59,028 bases of DNA from Flavobacteriia bacterium (lineage in GTDB: Bacteria; Bacteroidota; Bacteroidia; Flavobacteriales_D; Crocinitomicaceae), in the NCBI GenBank assembly GCA_947455515.1, contig CANGOF010000003.1:1-59028 (forward strand), written 5' to 3'. A program made the translations under genes and the position numbers. The notes below the pieces were generated by a model that made no database searches, had not been told where the DNA came from, and worked only from the letters and a program-made list of their open reading frames with translations. This document shows, piece after piece, positions 8,894 through 17,350 of the stretch (position 1 is its first letter; each line of letters begins with the position of its first letter).

Positions 8894-8978
8894 TTAAAGG
8901 CGTATGTGAGTTTGGGGCAGACAGCGAAATAAAACGTAATTTTCAAAGAATTTTCACAGAGGCCTAGACTTTTTGGCT

Positions 8979-9029
8979 CCACCTTTTTGGGCGATGCACC
9001 GCGAAGCAGCTACGAAGTAAAAAAGGTGG
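8979..9029. repeat. 10-bp inverted repeat with GC-rich interior
   Basis: CCACCTTTTT (8979-8988) pairs with AAAAAGGTGG (9020-9029) across 31 bases that include the GC-rich core GATGCACCGCGAAGCAGC. The higher GC content and paired ends differ from ordinary spacers here and resemble the ends of a small repeat element. Confidence 0.45.
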
Positions 9030-9083
9030 AAAACATGAAAATTTAATTTTTATTATAAGTTGTGGTTAACATAAAAATGAATA

Positions 9084-9116
9084 GTTTTAAATTTATTTGA
9101 TTTTTAAATTTAAAAC
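9084..9116. promoter_or_regulatory. 12-bp perfect inverted repeat before the FAD oxidoreductase
   Basis: GTTTTAAATTTA (9084-9095) and TAAATTTAAAAC (9105-9116) are exact reverse complements with a 9-base spacer, ending 8 bases before ATG 9125. It could be an operator, a leader hairpin covering the start region, or the end of the repeat-like segment upstream. Confidence 0.4.
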
Positions 9117-9124
9117 ATAGCAGA

Positions 9125-10255
9125 ATGCAAAATCTAAGTTACTGGGAACAAGACACCTATTTCTCCAACATCGACGTATTAATCGTAGGTAGTGGTATCG
9201 TTGGATTAACTGCTGCATTGGAATTAAAATCTACCAATCCACTTCAAAAAATCGTTGTCATCGAACGTGGATTCTTACCATGTGGAGCATCTTCTAAAAA
9301 TGCAGGTTTCTCGTGTTTTGGTAGTGTGTCTGAATTATTAGATGATTTGACTAAAAACTCAGAAGACAATGTGTTTCAGATTGTTGAGAAACGTTGGAGA
9401 GGTTTGCAACAATTACGTAAAAACTTGGGCGACCAAAATCTGGAGTTATACAATTTAGGTGGGTATGAAGTGTTTAATGATGAGGTGTTTTATAATCAAT
9501 GTGCTGAGAAGATACCGTATTTAAATTGCATGTTGAAAGACATCATTGGAAATGAAACCGTTTATAAAAATGCAGACGCGAAGATTGGAACGTTTGGATT
9601 TAATAACGTTTCCCACCTCATTGAAAATTCCTTTGAAGGGCAAATTAATTCTGGAAAAATGATTTCAAGCCTGATTCGTAAGGTGCAAGAAACTGGAGTA
9701 ATTATTTTAAATTCCTTGGAAGTAAAACAATTGAACGAAAACGAGCAGAATGTCGCAGTAGAATTAGTGAATGGAATTCGTTTTAATCCAAAGAAAGTCT
9801 TAGTAGCGACCAATGGGTTTGCGAAACAATTACTTCCAGAATTGGATGTACAACCTGCTCGTGCGCAAGTATTGATTACCGAACCAATTGAAAACTTAAA
9901 AATCGAAGGAACTTTCCATTACGATGCGGGGTATTACTATTTCCGAAACATTGACAATCGCGTGCTATTTGGTGGGGGGCGCAACCTTGATTTTAAAGGC
10001 GAAGAAACCACCGATATGGAAGTTACGGAGCTTATTCAGAATAAATTAGACGAATTACTAAAAACGGTTATTTTACCAAATACCGAATACAAAGTTTCAC
10101 AACGTTGGAGCGGAATTATGGGAGTAGGAGAGGTGAAAGCAACCATCGTAAAACCAATTTCAAAAAACATTTATTGCGCCGTAAGAATGGGAGGAATGGG
10201 TGTTGCTATAGGAAGCTTAATAGGAAAAGAAGCTGCAGAAATAATTAGTGAATAG
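9125..10255 (+). CDS. FAD-dependent oxidoreductase of the D-amino-acid oxidase (DAO) family
   Basis: 376 aa. The Rossmann dinucleotide-binding motif DVLIVGSGIVGLTAALEL is at residues ~18-35, followed by the acidic end of the second strand (VVIERG). The second FAD contact GASSKNAGFSCFG and the C-terminal block MGGMGVAIGSLIGKEAAE match DAO-type enzymes that oxidise amines or amino acids. It has no signal peptide, so it is cytosolic. The substrate is unknown; glycine/sarcosine oxidase-like activity is a guess. A strong AT hairpin sits 8 bases before the start, which may affect initiation. Confidence 0.88.
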   Translation: MQNLSYWEQDTYFSNIDVLIVGSGIVGLTAALELKSTNPLQKIVVIERGFLPCGASSKNAGFSCFGSVSELLDDLTKNSEDNVFQIVEKRWRGLQQLRKNLGDQNLELYNLGGYEVFNDEVFYNQCAEKIPYLNCMLKDIIGNETVYKNADAKIGTFGFNNVSHLIENSFEGQINSGKMISSLIRKVQETGVIILNSLEVKQLNENEQNVAVELVNGIRFNPKKVLVATNGFAKQLLPELDVQPARAQVLITEPIENLKIEGTFHYDAGYYYFRNIDNRVLFGGGRNLDFKGEETTDMEVTELIQNKLDELLKTVILPNTEYKVSQRWSGIMGVGEVKATIVKPISKNIYCAVRMGGMGVAIGSLIGKEAAEIISE

Positions 10256-10305
10256 TAAGTTACGCGTTTAGTTTGGGAATAATTCAAAAGAAAAAATCTG
10301 TAAAA

Positions 10306-10860
10306 ATGGAGGGAGAAACGAAAACTATTCACGAATTAATTCAAGATTTTTATTCGATCAACAAATTTGATGAGGATGGTGGAACAAAAAAGAAAATCGC
10401 TTGGATAAAATTTGGTTTTATTTCTTTTCCGTTACCTAATTTCGAAAGTAGAAAAGAAAATGTACATTTTCATGATATTAACCATATTTTAACCGGATTT
10501 GATACTTCTTGGAAAGGCGAAAGTTCAATTTCAGCATGGGAGGTAGCATCTGGCGGTTGGAAAAACAATTTTATTCCATGGTTGTTAACCCTTTGGGCTA
10601 TGGGATTAGGAATCGTATTTTATTCAAAAACAACAGTTAATTCATTTAATAAAGGACTTACAATGTGTAATTCGTTGTGCTGTGGTTTACCTTACACGGA
10701 AATTCATGCTTTAACGGAAACCGAATTTAGAAATAGGTTAATGGGATTACCATTAAAAAAACGAAATCTACTTTTTTGGTCTATAATAAGTGTGATTGTT
10801 TTTCTTGCGCCTTTCTTACTTACACTATTTAGCATGACGATGCTTTTGAAGTTTCTATAA
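10306..10860 (+). CDS. Membrane protein with COQ4-type HDxxH-x11-E motif
   Basis: 184 aa from ATG 10306; a longer TTG start at 10273 is possible. The segment FHDINHILTGF...WKGESS has His56-Asp57-x2-His60, then 11 residues, then Glu72. This is the metal-binding spacing of the COQ4 ubiquinone-biosynthesis family, where it binds zinc. Another conserved-looking block is SAWEVASGG. Residues ~158-183 form a membrane helix. Flavobacteria use menaquinone, so a literal COQ4 role is unlikely; a lipid- or metal-binding membrane enzyme is more plausible. It follows the FAD oxidoreductase by 50 bases on the same strand. The motif is clear, the function is inference. Confidence 0.7.
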   Translation: MEGETKTIHELIQDFYSINKFDEDGGTKKKIAWIKFGFISFPLPNFESRKENVHFHDINHILTGFDTSWKGESSISAWEVASGGWKNNFIPWLLTLWAMGLGIVFYSKTTVNSFNKGLTMCNSLCCGLPYTEIHALTETEFRNRLMGLPLKKRNLLFWSIISVIVFLAPFLLTLFSMTMLLKFL

Positions 10861-10933
10861 AATTAGAGATTTAGTGTCTTAAGCCTTGTAATGTTTTTTC
10901 ACTTCGAAACTATCATTATCTATCATGCCTGTC

Positions 10934-12067
10934 TCATGGAGTAGTCCAAAATTTCGAAGGGTTATTCGTTTTGTAATTCGTAAATTTCACGCCTGTTTTT
11001 GGATTTGTTTCCTCTGATTTTTGAGGTGTTTGTAACAGTCCGTCTAAAGGTAAAAGTTCTACATAGGTGGCTTCTTTCCCTTCTTTCCATGTTTCGCTAT
11101 CATACTGACTAACAAGCGGAGTTTCCAATCGATAAAGATTTTTTGCCATGTAATTATATAAATAATCTTCTTTTGTTTGAAGGAACTCTCTATTCCAATT
11201 GGCATCAGCATTCAATATTAATGGATGACCTGAAATTAAACGTAATCTGACTTCTTCAATTCCTAATAAGTTACCTTGTTCATCCATAACATATGCATCA
11301 TTCGTTGGGTCAATCCATATCCATTTAGTTAGTTCTTGACTGTAAACCATATTGATTACATGACAATCTTCGAATTGAGTCTCCTTTGGCATACATGTTA
11401 TAAATCTTGATTTTATACCAAGAGAAAGATAACACTCATTCAGAATTGTTGCCAACATTCTACAATTGACACCGCGTTTTTCTTTTTTACAAACCGAAAT
11501 TAAATCGATTGCGTTTTTTTGAGAAGGATTATTACTGCTTCCATCGTGTCTAACTGAATTATGTACCCAATGAAGTAAATTAAAAATTTTAGATAATTCA
11601 TTTCCATTACCAGCAATCGAATCAAGTTTTAACTCTTTTCGGATTTTTACCAAATTTGGATTTTCACTGGATTGATAGGTAAATATTGGGACATAACGAT
11701 CATCTTTTTCATTGTATGTAGCTGCTTTTTTTAACTTAGTTAAATAAGAATCTTGATACTGAATTTTGGTAACCGCTTTTATCTTTCCTTTTAGTAGAAC
11801 GGTAAATTGAAAATCTGTAGTCTCTGAGATAGGAACGGTAATGGAATCTAAATCGGTTATGAAAACAACATTTTCTCCAAGTGCAGAAGTTTTGAAAATA
11901 TCAGGATTTATAGCAGGAGATATGGTCCACGCTCTCTTTCTAAACTCTTTTCCAATACGAATATCAACGGTATCCGAATTTGCTTTAATAACAATATCCT
12001 TTTTTTGTCCAAATAATTGATGAGACATTAAAATTAACATCAAGCTTAAGAGTACATTAATTTTCAT
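10934..12067 (-). CDS. Exported transglutaminase-like cysteine hydrolase
   Basis: 377 aa starting at the ATG read from 12067, the one that begins a signal peptide (MKINVLLSLM...QLFGQ); an upstream in-frame ATG at 12097 adds 10 charged residues. The transglutaminase-like core is complete: Cys202 in GVNCRMLA, His236 in DCHVINMVYS, Asp253 in WIWIDPTNDAY. Such proteins cut or cross-link peptides outside the cytoplasm. The N-terminal ~100 residues form a beta-rich domain. It is the last gene of a minus-strand group (lipoprotein - kinase - this gene), 13 bases after the kinase. Substrate unknown. Confidence 0.82.
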   Translation of the reverse strand: MKINVLLSLMLILMSHQLFGQKKDIVIKANSDTVDIRIGKEFRKRAWTISPAINPDIFKTSALGENVVFITDLDSITVPISETTDFQFTVLLKGKIKAVTKIQYQDSYLTKLKKAATYNEKDDRYVPIFTYQSSENPNLVKIRKELKLDSIAGNGNELSKIFNLLHWVHNSVRHDGSSNNPSQKNAIDLISVCKKEKRGVNCRMLATILNECYLSLGIKSRFITCMPKETQFEDCHVINMVYSQELTKWIWIDPTNDAYVMDEQGNLLGIEEVRLRLISGHPLILNADANWNREFLQTKEDYLYNYMAKNLYRLETPLVSQYDSETWKEGKEATYVELLPLDGLLQTPQKSEETNPKTGVKFTNYKTNNPSKFWTTP

Positions 12068-12080
12068 TTGATTAAATTTT

Positions 12081-12980
12081 TTATTTAGGGTTTTCAATCA
12101 TCATTTTCTCCACTAATTTTTCTATCGGTTTTCGAATAATTTGCTTTGATCTCCAACCAACTTTTTCTAGAGCAATTTTTAGTAACTCTTGGTGATAAAA
12201 AGCATAGGAACCAACAAAGGAAATTTCTTTAAAAGCTGAATCTTGAGGTAGGTATTTATTTAAAAACAATTCGATGTTTTCGGAGTGAATTTCGTTAATT
12301 TCTTTTTGAATAATAGGGTTTTCTGAATGTAGTTGTATGCTACTAATAAACGCTTTTCCATCTGGAGAATAACAGTTTTGTAAAATTGCAGCGCGTTTTC
12401 CGTAATGAACCTCAACCAATGCTGTTAAACCTTCAGATAACTCCTTATTTAAGTATTTCTGAAGAACTAATTTTCCAAAATAATAACCACTTCCTTCATC
12501 GCCCAATAGGTATCCAAATCCACCAATAATTTCTGTGATTTGCTTGTTTTTATAATAAGTTAATACCGATCCTGTTCCTAAAATCCCTACATATCCTTCC
12601 TCGTTTCCAAGTAAAGCAATACCTGCAGCGACTAAATCCGAAGAAACAACAAACAATTGAAAACTTGATTTTTGCGAGAAATGATCTTTAATTTTCACTT
12701 GATTTTCTTCTGAACTACAACCAGATCCGAAAAAATGACACGAAATTTTAGTTTTTTGTGTTAGATGCTTCCAGAATTCAAGTAATTCAACTTTAGACGT
12801 TTTATCTAAACTTGTTGGATGATAGGATTCTGTGATGAAAAAATAGTATTTATTGTTGATTATCAAACACCAGTCGGTCTTTGTCCCACCACTATCCGCA
12901 ATAAGAAGCCCTTTTTGTTGATCTTTAAACGGTAGGGTAAGTAATTCTGTATAATGACCTAAAACCTGCTTATTTAGCAT
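12081..12980 (-). CDS. BadF/BadG-family sugar kinase (N-acetylglucosamine kinase-like)
   Basis: 299 aa. The phosphate-1 motif IADSGGTKTDW (residues ~27-37) and the second nucleotide motif GILGTGSVLTYY, followed by GGFGYLLGDEGSGYYFG, are those of the ASKHA-fold BadF/BadG/BcrA/BcrD family. Within it, this size and the GDEGSG block fit N-acetylglucosamine kinase-type proteins in Bacteroidota, which probably act in amino-sugar salvage. It is cytosolic. Its start overlaps the end of the upstream lipoprotein gene by 11 bases, which supports translational coupling. Confidence 0.87.
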   Translation of the reverse strand: MLNKQVLGHYTELLTLPFKDQQKGLLIADSGGTKTDWCLIINNKYYFFITESYHPTSLDKTSKVELLEFWKHLTQKTKISCHFFGSGCSSEENQVKIKDHFSQKSSFQLFVVSSDLVAAGIALLGNEEGYVGILGTGSVLTYYKNKQITEIIGGFGYLLGDEGSGYYFGKLVLQKYLNKELSEGLTALVEVHYGKRAAILQNCYSPDGKAFISSIQLHSENPIIQKEINEIHSENIELFLNKYLPQDSAFKEISFVGSYAFYHQELLKIALEKVGWRSKQIIRKPIEKLVEKMMIENPK

Positions 12981-13407
12981 TTTTCAAACATTGTTTGACC
13001 TTCCATTCGTGTTTTGCACGTTGCTCAGGTGTGGTATTTGGAGCCGTTATAAATTCTTTACACTTCGTATCAACATACTCCCAGCGCGCCATTAATTTGT
13101 CTGTTTGTTTATCCGACAATGTTTTTTCGAGAGCATTATTTATGGAATCATTTTTCACAACACAATTACAAAAATCCCATTGTTCGCCATATTTCTCAAC
13201 GATCTTTTCGTGTACTTCGATCTTTTCCGTTTTCTTGTCGATAACTTTCACCGCTTTTTTTGCTTCTTTAGATTTTTCTTTCATTTGTTTTAAAGAATCT
13301 AATTCTGTTTTTTGTTTCTTAACAACTTTATTCGTCGAATGTTGATCGACACAAGAAATCAAGATTAGAGGGAAAATTAAGTAGACCAGTAGTGATTTTG
13401 AAAACAT
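12970..13407 (-). CDS. Small charged lipoprotein, function unknown
   Basis: 145 aa from the ATG read from 13407; a longer frame to 13704 runs across the divergent DUF4294 gene and is rejected. The N-terminus MFSKSLLVYLIFPLILISC is a lipoprotein signal with lipobox LISC. Residues ~30-65 are almost all Lys/Glu/Gln and likely helical. The rest has a conserved-looking cysteine pattern (WDFCNCVVK...VDTKCKEF...VKQCLKN), so disulfides in the periplasm are possible. It shares a 28-base divergent promoter region with the DUF4294 gene. I do not recognise a named family. Confidence 0.75.
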   Translation of the reverse strand: MFSKSLLVYLIFPLILISCVDQHSTNKVVKKQKTELDSLKQMKEKSKEAKKAVKVIDKKTEKIEVHEKIVEKYGEQWDFCNCVVKNDSINNALEKTLSDKQTDKLMARWEYVDTKCKEFITAPNTTPEQRAKHEWKVKQCLKNAK

Positions 13408-13435
13408 ATCCGTATTTTTAACTATAATTAGATAG

Positions 13436-14107
13436 ATGAATATAGTGTTTTTTTTAAAATCCATTAGATTTTTATTATTAACAGTCGGTTTTTTGTCGAG
13501 TACCTCTCTTTTTGCACAAAATGAGAAGGTGAAAGAATTAGAAGAAGCAAAAGTAGATACCGATTTTTTGAGCAAATACAATACTACACTTAGAAGAATG
13601 CGAAGAGTGTATCCATTAGCATTAGAAGCAGCGAAATTGGTGCGAGAATTAGACCAAGAATTAGCATCGGTCGACTCAAAAAGACAAAAGCGTAAAATTA
13701 CCAAAACATATAGTAAAGAATTAAAAGAGAGTTATTTGTATGCAATCAAAGATTTGTATATAGAAGAAGGTGTACTTTTAATGAAATTAATACATCGGGA
13801 AACTGGAAAAACCGTTGCTGAAATTATTTCAACCTATCGAGGCAAAATAAAGTCTGAATTTTACGATCAGTTAGGAAGAATTTGGAAGCAAGATTTGGAT
13901 GCAATGTATGATCCTAAATTAGATTGGATTTCCGAAATGATAATAAATCAAATTTATGCAAACGAAATAGATTTTGATTTTACCTTAAAAAAGCCTACAA
14001 AAGAAGAATATAAAAAATCTATGAAAATATATAAAGCAGATCGAAAAGCTGCTAAGAAATTAATTCGACAACGAAAAAGAGCAGCGAGTGAATCAGTAGA
14101 GGGGTGA
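13436..14107 (+). CDS. DUF4294 family exported protein
   Basis: 223 aa. Signal peptide to about FAQ (residue 28). Then comes the conserved TTLRRMRRVYPLALEA...LDQELASVDSKRQKRK...ELKESYLYAIKDL pattern and the block MKLIHRETGKT, all typical of DUF4294 proteins of Bacteroidota. The function is unknown; the family is strongly basic and helical. It is the first gene of a long plus-strand run that continues with menaquinone and cell-wall genes and begins 28 bases from the divergent lipoprotein gene. Confidence 0.88.
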   Translation: MNIVFFLKSIRFLLLTVGFLSSTSLFAQNEKVKELEEAKVDTDFLSKYNTTLRRMRRVYPLALEAAKLVRELDQELASVDSKRQKRKITKTYSKELKESYLYAIKDLYIEEGVLLMKLIHRETGKTVAEIISTYRGKIKSEFYDQLGRIWKQDLDAMYDPKLDWISEMIINQIYANEIDFDFTLKKPTKEEYKKSMKIYKADRKAAKKLIRQRKRAASESVEG

Positions 14108-14130
14108 AAATACAATGTAAAAAAGTAGAA

Positions 14131-14550
14131 ATGAATTTTAGCAAGATACCTTTAGATAAAATGAATCAAATGAATTCCAACACCTTGATGGAAACTCTTG
14201 GAATGGAATACATTGAAGCAGGTGATAATTACATTTGCGCAAGTATGCCAGTGGATAAACGAACACACCAGCCGATGGGGTTGTTACATGGTGGTGCATC
14301 TGCTGCATTAGTGGAAACAATAGGCTCATTGGGTTCAGCACTAATTTGTGATTTAGCTGTAGAATATCCAGTTGGTCTGGAAGTGAATACAAATCATATC
14401 GGAGGAATTAAAGAAGGGAAAGTGATTGGCAAAGGAGTACTAATTCATCAAGGAAAAAAAACGCATGTTTGGCAAGTAGAAATTCGCGAAGAAAAATCAG
14501 AGCGACTCATAGCGACAGGTAGATTAACGGTAATGATTATTCAAAAATAA
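14131..14550 (+). CDS. menI: Hotdog-fold thioesterase, probably DHNA-CoA hydrolase (MenI-like)
   Basis: 139 aa from ATG 14131 (a GTG at 14104 overlapping the previous gene is an alternative). The PaaI/YdiI hotdog signature MGLLHGGASAALVETIGSLGS is present, with the catalytic acidic residue in ALVETIGS, and LEVNTNHIGG follows. In menaquinone synthesis this fold cleaves 1,4-dihydroxy-2-naphthoyl-CoA. The assignment to MenI rests mainly on position: menF starts 6 bases after its stop. A broader acyl-CoA thioesterase role cannot be excluded. Confidence 0.75.
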   Translation: MNFSKIPLDKMNQMNSNTLMETLGMEYIEAGDNYICASMPVDKRTHQPMGLLHGGASAALVETIGSLGSALICDLAVEYPVGLEVNTNHIGGIKEGKVIGKGVLIHQGKKTHVWQVEIREEKSERLIATGRLTVMIIQK

Positions 14551-14556
14551 GAAAAA

Positions 14557-15540
14557 ATGGATTTTCTGACCTATCGTTTTCCGGGAAAAGAGGTTGTTAG
14601 ACAAATTGGTGTACTCAATGAAATTTCACCAAACGAGGCTACCGAGGGATTTGTATTTTCTAATTTTGAAGCGACTGTTTTTTATGGTTTTGAAGAGAAT
14701 GTAGATTTTACAAAGGAAGCAATTGTATTCCATAGTTTACATGAAAAGCCATACGTGTATACATCCCGAGAATATTTACTTCAAGCACATTCCTTTTTGA
14801 ATGGAATCCAACAATTAGGTCTGGATAAGGCTGTTTTTTCAAGAATTAAGAATCGACCATTTCCGATTAATCAAGCGGAAGAGTTGTTCAATGAATTATG
14901 TGTAACCTATCCAAAAGCTTGTGTATATTTAATAAGTTCTAAGTTGCTCGGAACATGGATAGGTGCGACTCCTGAGGTATTACTGGAAATACATAACGAT
15001 CAGTTGTTTACCATGGCATTAGCGGGTACGAAAAAATCAAATACAAGTAACGATTGGGGAGGCAAAGAAATCAAAGAACAAGCATATGTGACATCGTTTA
15101 TAGAAGAAAATTTAAAACGTTTACATGTACAAGAAATCGAAATTCAAGGACCGTACGATTACCAAGCAGGTCCAGTTACGCATTTGAGAACAGATATATG
15201 TGGTGTTTTAGAAAATCTTCCTGCGATTAATCTTGTGAAAGGCTTGCATCCTACGCCTGCAGTAAGTGGTTTGCCACAAAAAGCGGCAATAGAACTTATT
15301 TCCTCTGTAGAATACCACAATCGGATGCTATACACCGGGGTCGTAGGTTGGATAGGAACAACACATACGCGTTTATTCGTAAATTTACGTTGTGCACAAT
15401 TGCAAGAAAAGGAAGCTTTTTTATACCTCGGAGGTGGTTTTACTGCGGAATCAATTCCTGAATTAGAGCTTGATGAAACCGAAAATAAAAGTAAAACGCT
15501 CATTGCTTGTATGGAGAAAATTCTAAGAAAAAAAGCTTAA
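14557..15540 (+). CDS. menF: Isochorismate synthase (short MenF type)
   Basis: 327 aa, the compact form usual in Bacteroidota. It converts chorismate to isochorismate, the first step of menaquinone synthesis. Chorismate-binding family blocks are visible: GATPEVLLEI, MALAGTKK, GKEIKEQAYV, HLRTDI, HPTPAVSGLPQ, YTGVVGWIG, FVNLRCA, YLGGGFTAES. Salicylate synthases and anthranilate synthase share this fold, but the neighbouring MenI-type thioesterase and lack of a glutamine amidotransferase partner favour MenF. The stop codon forms part of the putative dapF promoter. Confidence 0.9.
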   Translation: MDFLTYRFPGKEVVRQIGVLNEISPNEATEGFVFSNFEATVFYGFEENVDFTKEAIVFHSLHEKPYVYTSREYLLQAHSFLNGIQQLGLDKAVFSRIKNRPFPINQAEELFNELCVTYPKACVYLISSKLLGTWIGATPEVLLEIHNDQLFTMALAGTKKSNTSNDWGGKEIKEQAYVTSFIEENLKRLHVQEIEIQGPYDYQAGPVTHLRTDICGVLENLPAINLVKGLHPTPAVSGLPQKAAIELISSVEYHNRMLYTGVVGWIGTTHTRLFVNLRCAQLQEKEAFLYLGGGFTAESIPELELDETENKSKTLIACMEKILRKKA

Positions 15541-15545
15541 TTTTG
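15538..15545 (+). promoter_or_regulatory. Probable -7 promoter element of dapF
   Basis: TAATTTTG matches TAnnTTTG and begins with the TAA stop codon of menF; it ends 18 bases before ATG 15564. It would give dapF and the following genes a start of transcription independent of menF. Confidence 0.35.
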
Positions 15546-15563
15546 TAGACTAAAATTAATTCA

Positions 15564-16346
15564 ATGACCATTCATTTTTATAAATACCAAGGAACTGGAA
15601 ATGATTTCGTTATGCTGGATAATCGGGATGGTAAATACGATTTTGTAGGAATTAAAGAAATTAATTTGTTGTGTGATAGACGTTTTGGAATAGGTGCGGA
15701 TGGTCTTATAAAAATCAATACGATACCTGGATTTGATTTTGAAATGGATTACTACAATTCAGACGGTTCTAAAAGCTTTTGTGGAAATGGAGCGCGTTGT
15801 ACGGTCGCATTTGCGAATGAATTAGGGATTAATTGTGATTCAGTGTCCTTTATGGCGATTGACGGTAAACATACAGCTTTGCTAACTGCAGGAAATGTTT
15901 CTTTGGCAATGTCAGATGTTAATGAAATTCATTCGATTGGTCAGGATTATTTATTACATACTGGTTCTCCTCACTATATACAATTTGTAGAAAATGTAGA
16001 AGCAGTGGATGTATTTTCTTTAGGGAAAAGTATTCGAAATCAAGATTTATTTAAGTTAGAAGGTGTAAACGTTAATTTCGTTCAAGTACTTTCAGAAGAT
16101 ACTTTGTTTGTTCGGACCTACGAGCGCGGAGTAGAAGATGAAACCTTATCCTGTGGAACTGGAGTTACGGCAGCAGTACTTGCATTTGCTTATAAAAATG
16201 GATTGACTAATTCTGCTGCTATTCGAGTGAAAACATTAGGTGGAAGCCTAGAAGTCGCTTTCAAAGTAGATAAACCAGGAGAATGTTCTTCGATAGAATT
16301 AATTGGTCCTGCAAAACAAGTTTTTAAAGGTGAATTCCATGTCTAA
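15564..16346 (+). CDS. dapF: Diaminopimelate epimerase
   Basis: 260 aa. It interconverts LL- and meso-diaminopimelate for lysine and peptidoglycan synthesis in the cytosol. The two active-site cysteines are present: Cys73 in SFCGNGARC and Cys197 in LSCGTGVTA. The N-terminal YQGTGNDFVMLDN and RRFGIGADGL are also diagnostic. The gene ends 8 bases inside the next gene, whose start is at 16339, so the two are translationally coupled. A PxxP or second-copy fragment was not seen; the gene is complete. Confidence 0.97.
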   Translation: MTIHFYKYQGTGNDFVMLDNRDGKYDFVGIKEINLLCDRRFGIGADGLIKINTIPGFDFEMDYYNSDGSKSFCGNGARCTVAFANELGINCDSVSFMAIDGKHTALLTAGNVSLAMSDVNEIHSIGQDYLLHTGSPHYIQFVENVEAVDVFSLGKSIRNQDLFKLEGVNVNFVQVLSEDTLFVRTYERGVEDETLSCGTGVTAAVLAFAYKNGLTNSAAIRVKTLGGSLEVAFKVDKPGECSSIELIGPAKQVFKGEFHV

Positions 16347-16836
16347 CTGGGTAATGGATAGAATAGCTAATTCTCCAAACCCAATCAAGGAGAATGCGTT
16401 GACGATATGGGTGCTGCATGCAGATAAAAAACCTCCACATATCGGAATCTCCATTGAAAGTAAATTTTTTAGTCTAAAAATTAATGGAAAAGATGAAGAT
16501 TTACCTATCCTATCATTACACCAATTAATACATAAAAAACGTATACCTACATTAACTATTCAGCTAACAATTGACGAAAATCATGAAAATGTTAAACAGG
16601 TTTTTTCTAATTATGGTTCAAAAATTAAAACACCAGAAACCTGTTTGTCACCGATTACGGAATTATTACTTCCAACATACAAAGATTTGATTCTTATAGA
16701 ATTGTTGGACAAGCTGAATGAGAAAAATCAAATAGAAACGATTTCTTCCTTTTACCTTCCGAAAGAGTATAATGGTATTCCAGAATATAATAGAGAAACA
16801 ATTAAAAATAGATTACATGCAATACAATCTGCTTAA
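16339..16836 (+). CDS. Unidentified cytosolic protein between dapF and an acetyltransferase
   Basis: 165 aa from ATG 16339, overlapping the dapF stop by 8 bases; an in-frame ATG at 16303 lies within dapF and is less likely. It has no signal peptide or membrane helix. Visible features are a beta-rich first half (IWVLHADKKPPHIGISI, FFSLKING) and a helical Leu/Lys-rich second half ending YNRETIKNRLHAIQ. I do not recognise a family. It also overlaps the next gene by 20 bases, so it is embedded in a tight dapF-GNAT-mltG string, which suggests a role linked to cell-wall assembly. Confidence 0.7.
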   Translation: MSNWVMDRIANSPNPIKENALTIWVLHADKKPPHIGISIESKFFSLKINGKDEDLPILSLHQLIHKKRIPTLTIQLTIDENHENVKQVFSNYGSKIKTPETCLSPITELLLPTYKDLILIELLDKLNEKNQIETISSFYLPKEYNGIPEYNRETIKNRLHAIQSA

Positions 16837-17350
16837 TAGCGATCGTATTTATTTACGACCAGTAGAACCAAGTGATGCGAATACAATGCTGCTTTGGGAA
16901 AACAATCCTGCAAATTGGCGAGTAAGTGGAACTGAAGCTCCTTTTTCGTTGCATGGAATTTTAGAATACATTAATAGCATTCAAAATTTTAGAAGTTCGG
17001 GAGAATTACGATTAATTATCTGTAAAAATGAAACCAATATGCCTATTGGTACGTTAGACTTATTTGAAGCTAATTTTAAACACGGTCGCGCAGGGATAGG
17101 CATACTTATTGCAGATGAAAATGAACGCACAAAAGGATATGCGAAAGAATCTTTGGAAATCGTGAAACACTATGCAGAAGAAGTCCTTGAAATGTATAAT
17201 TTAACTGCGAATGTGTTAGAAGATAATGAATCAAGTATCTCCCTTTTCGAATCCGCAGGTTTTGAATTAGTAGGGGTGAGAAAAAATTGGTTCTATGATA
17301 AAGGAAAAAGAATTAATGAAAGAATATATCAATTATGCTTAAAAAAATAG
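16817..17350 (+). CDS. GNAT-family N-acetyltransferase
   Basis: 177 aa from ATG 16817, overlapping the upstream gene by 20 bases. It opens with IYLRPVEPSDAN, typical of RimJ/RimL-like GNAT enzymes, and has the acetyl-CoA binding region GIGILIADENERTKGYAKES and the C-terminal ANVLEDNESSISLFESAGFE motif. It transfers an acetyl group from acetyl-CoA to an amine; the acceptor may be a protein N-terminus or a small molecule. Its last 16 bases overlap the start of mltG. Confidence 0.9.
   Translation: MQYNLLNSDRIYLRPVEPSDANTMLLWENNPANWRVSGTEAPFSLHGILEYINSIQNFRSSGELRLIICKNETNMPIGTLDLFEANFKHGRAGIGILIADENERTKGYAKESLEIVKHYAEEVLEMYNLTANVLEDNESSISLFESAGFELVGVRKNWFYDKGKRINERIYQLCLKK

Larger units (their letters stand above)
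8755..9124. other. 370-bp non-coding stretch rich in inverted repeats
   Basis: No credible reading frame is found on either strand. The segment has higher GC than other spacers. It contains a 9-bp hairpin with a 5-base loop (8871-8893), a 10-bp inverted repeat CCACCTTTTT/AAAAAGGTGG (8979-8988 and 9020-9029) around a GC-rich centre, and a 12-bp AT inverted repeat just before the next gene (9084-9116). It looks like a mobile miniature element, a dispersed repeat, or a structured RNA region. Confidence 0.5.

Noticed and set aside
13408-13704. N-terminal extension of the minus-strand lipoprotein
   Set aside because: It overlaps the divergent DUF4294 gene completely, and the lipobox start at 13407 is clear.
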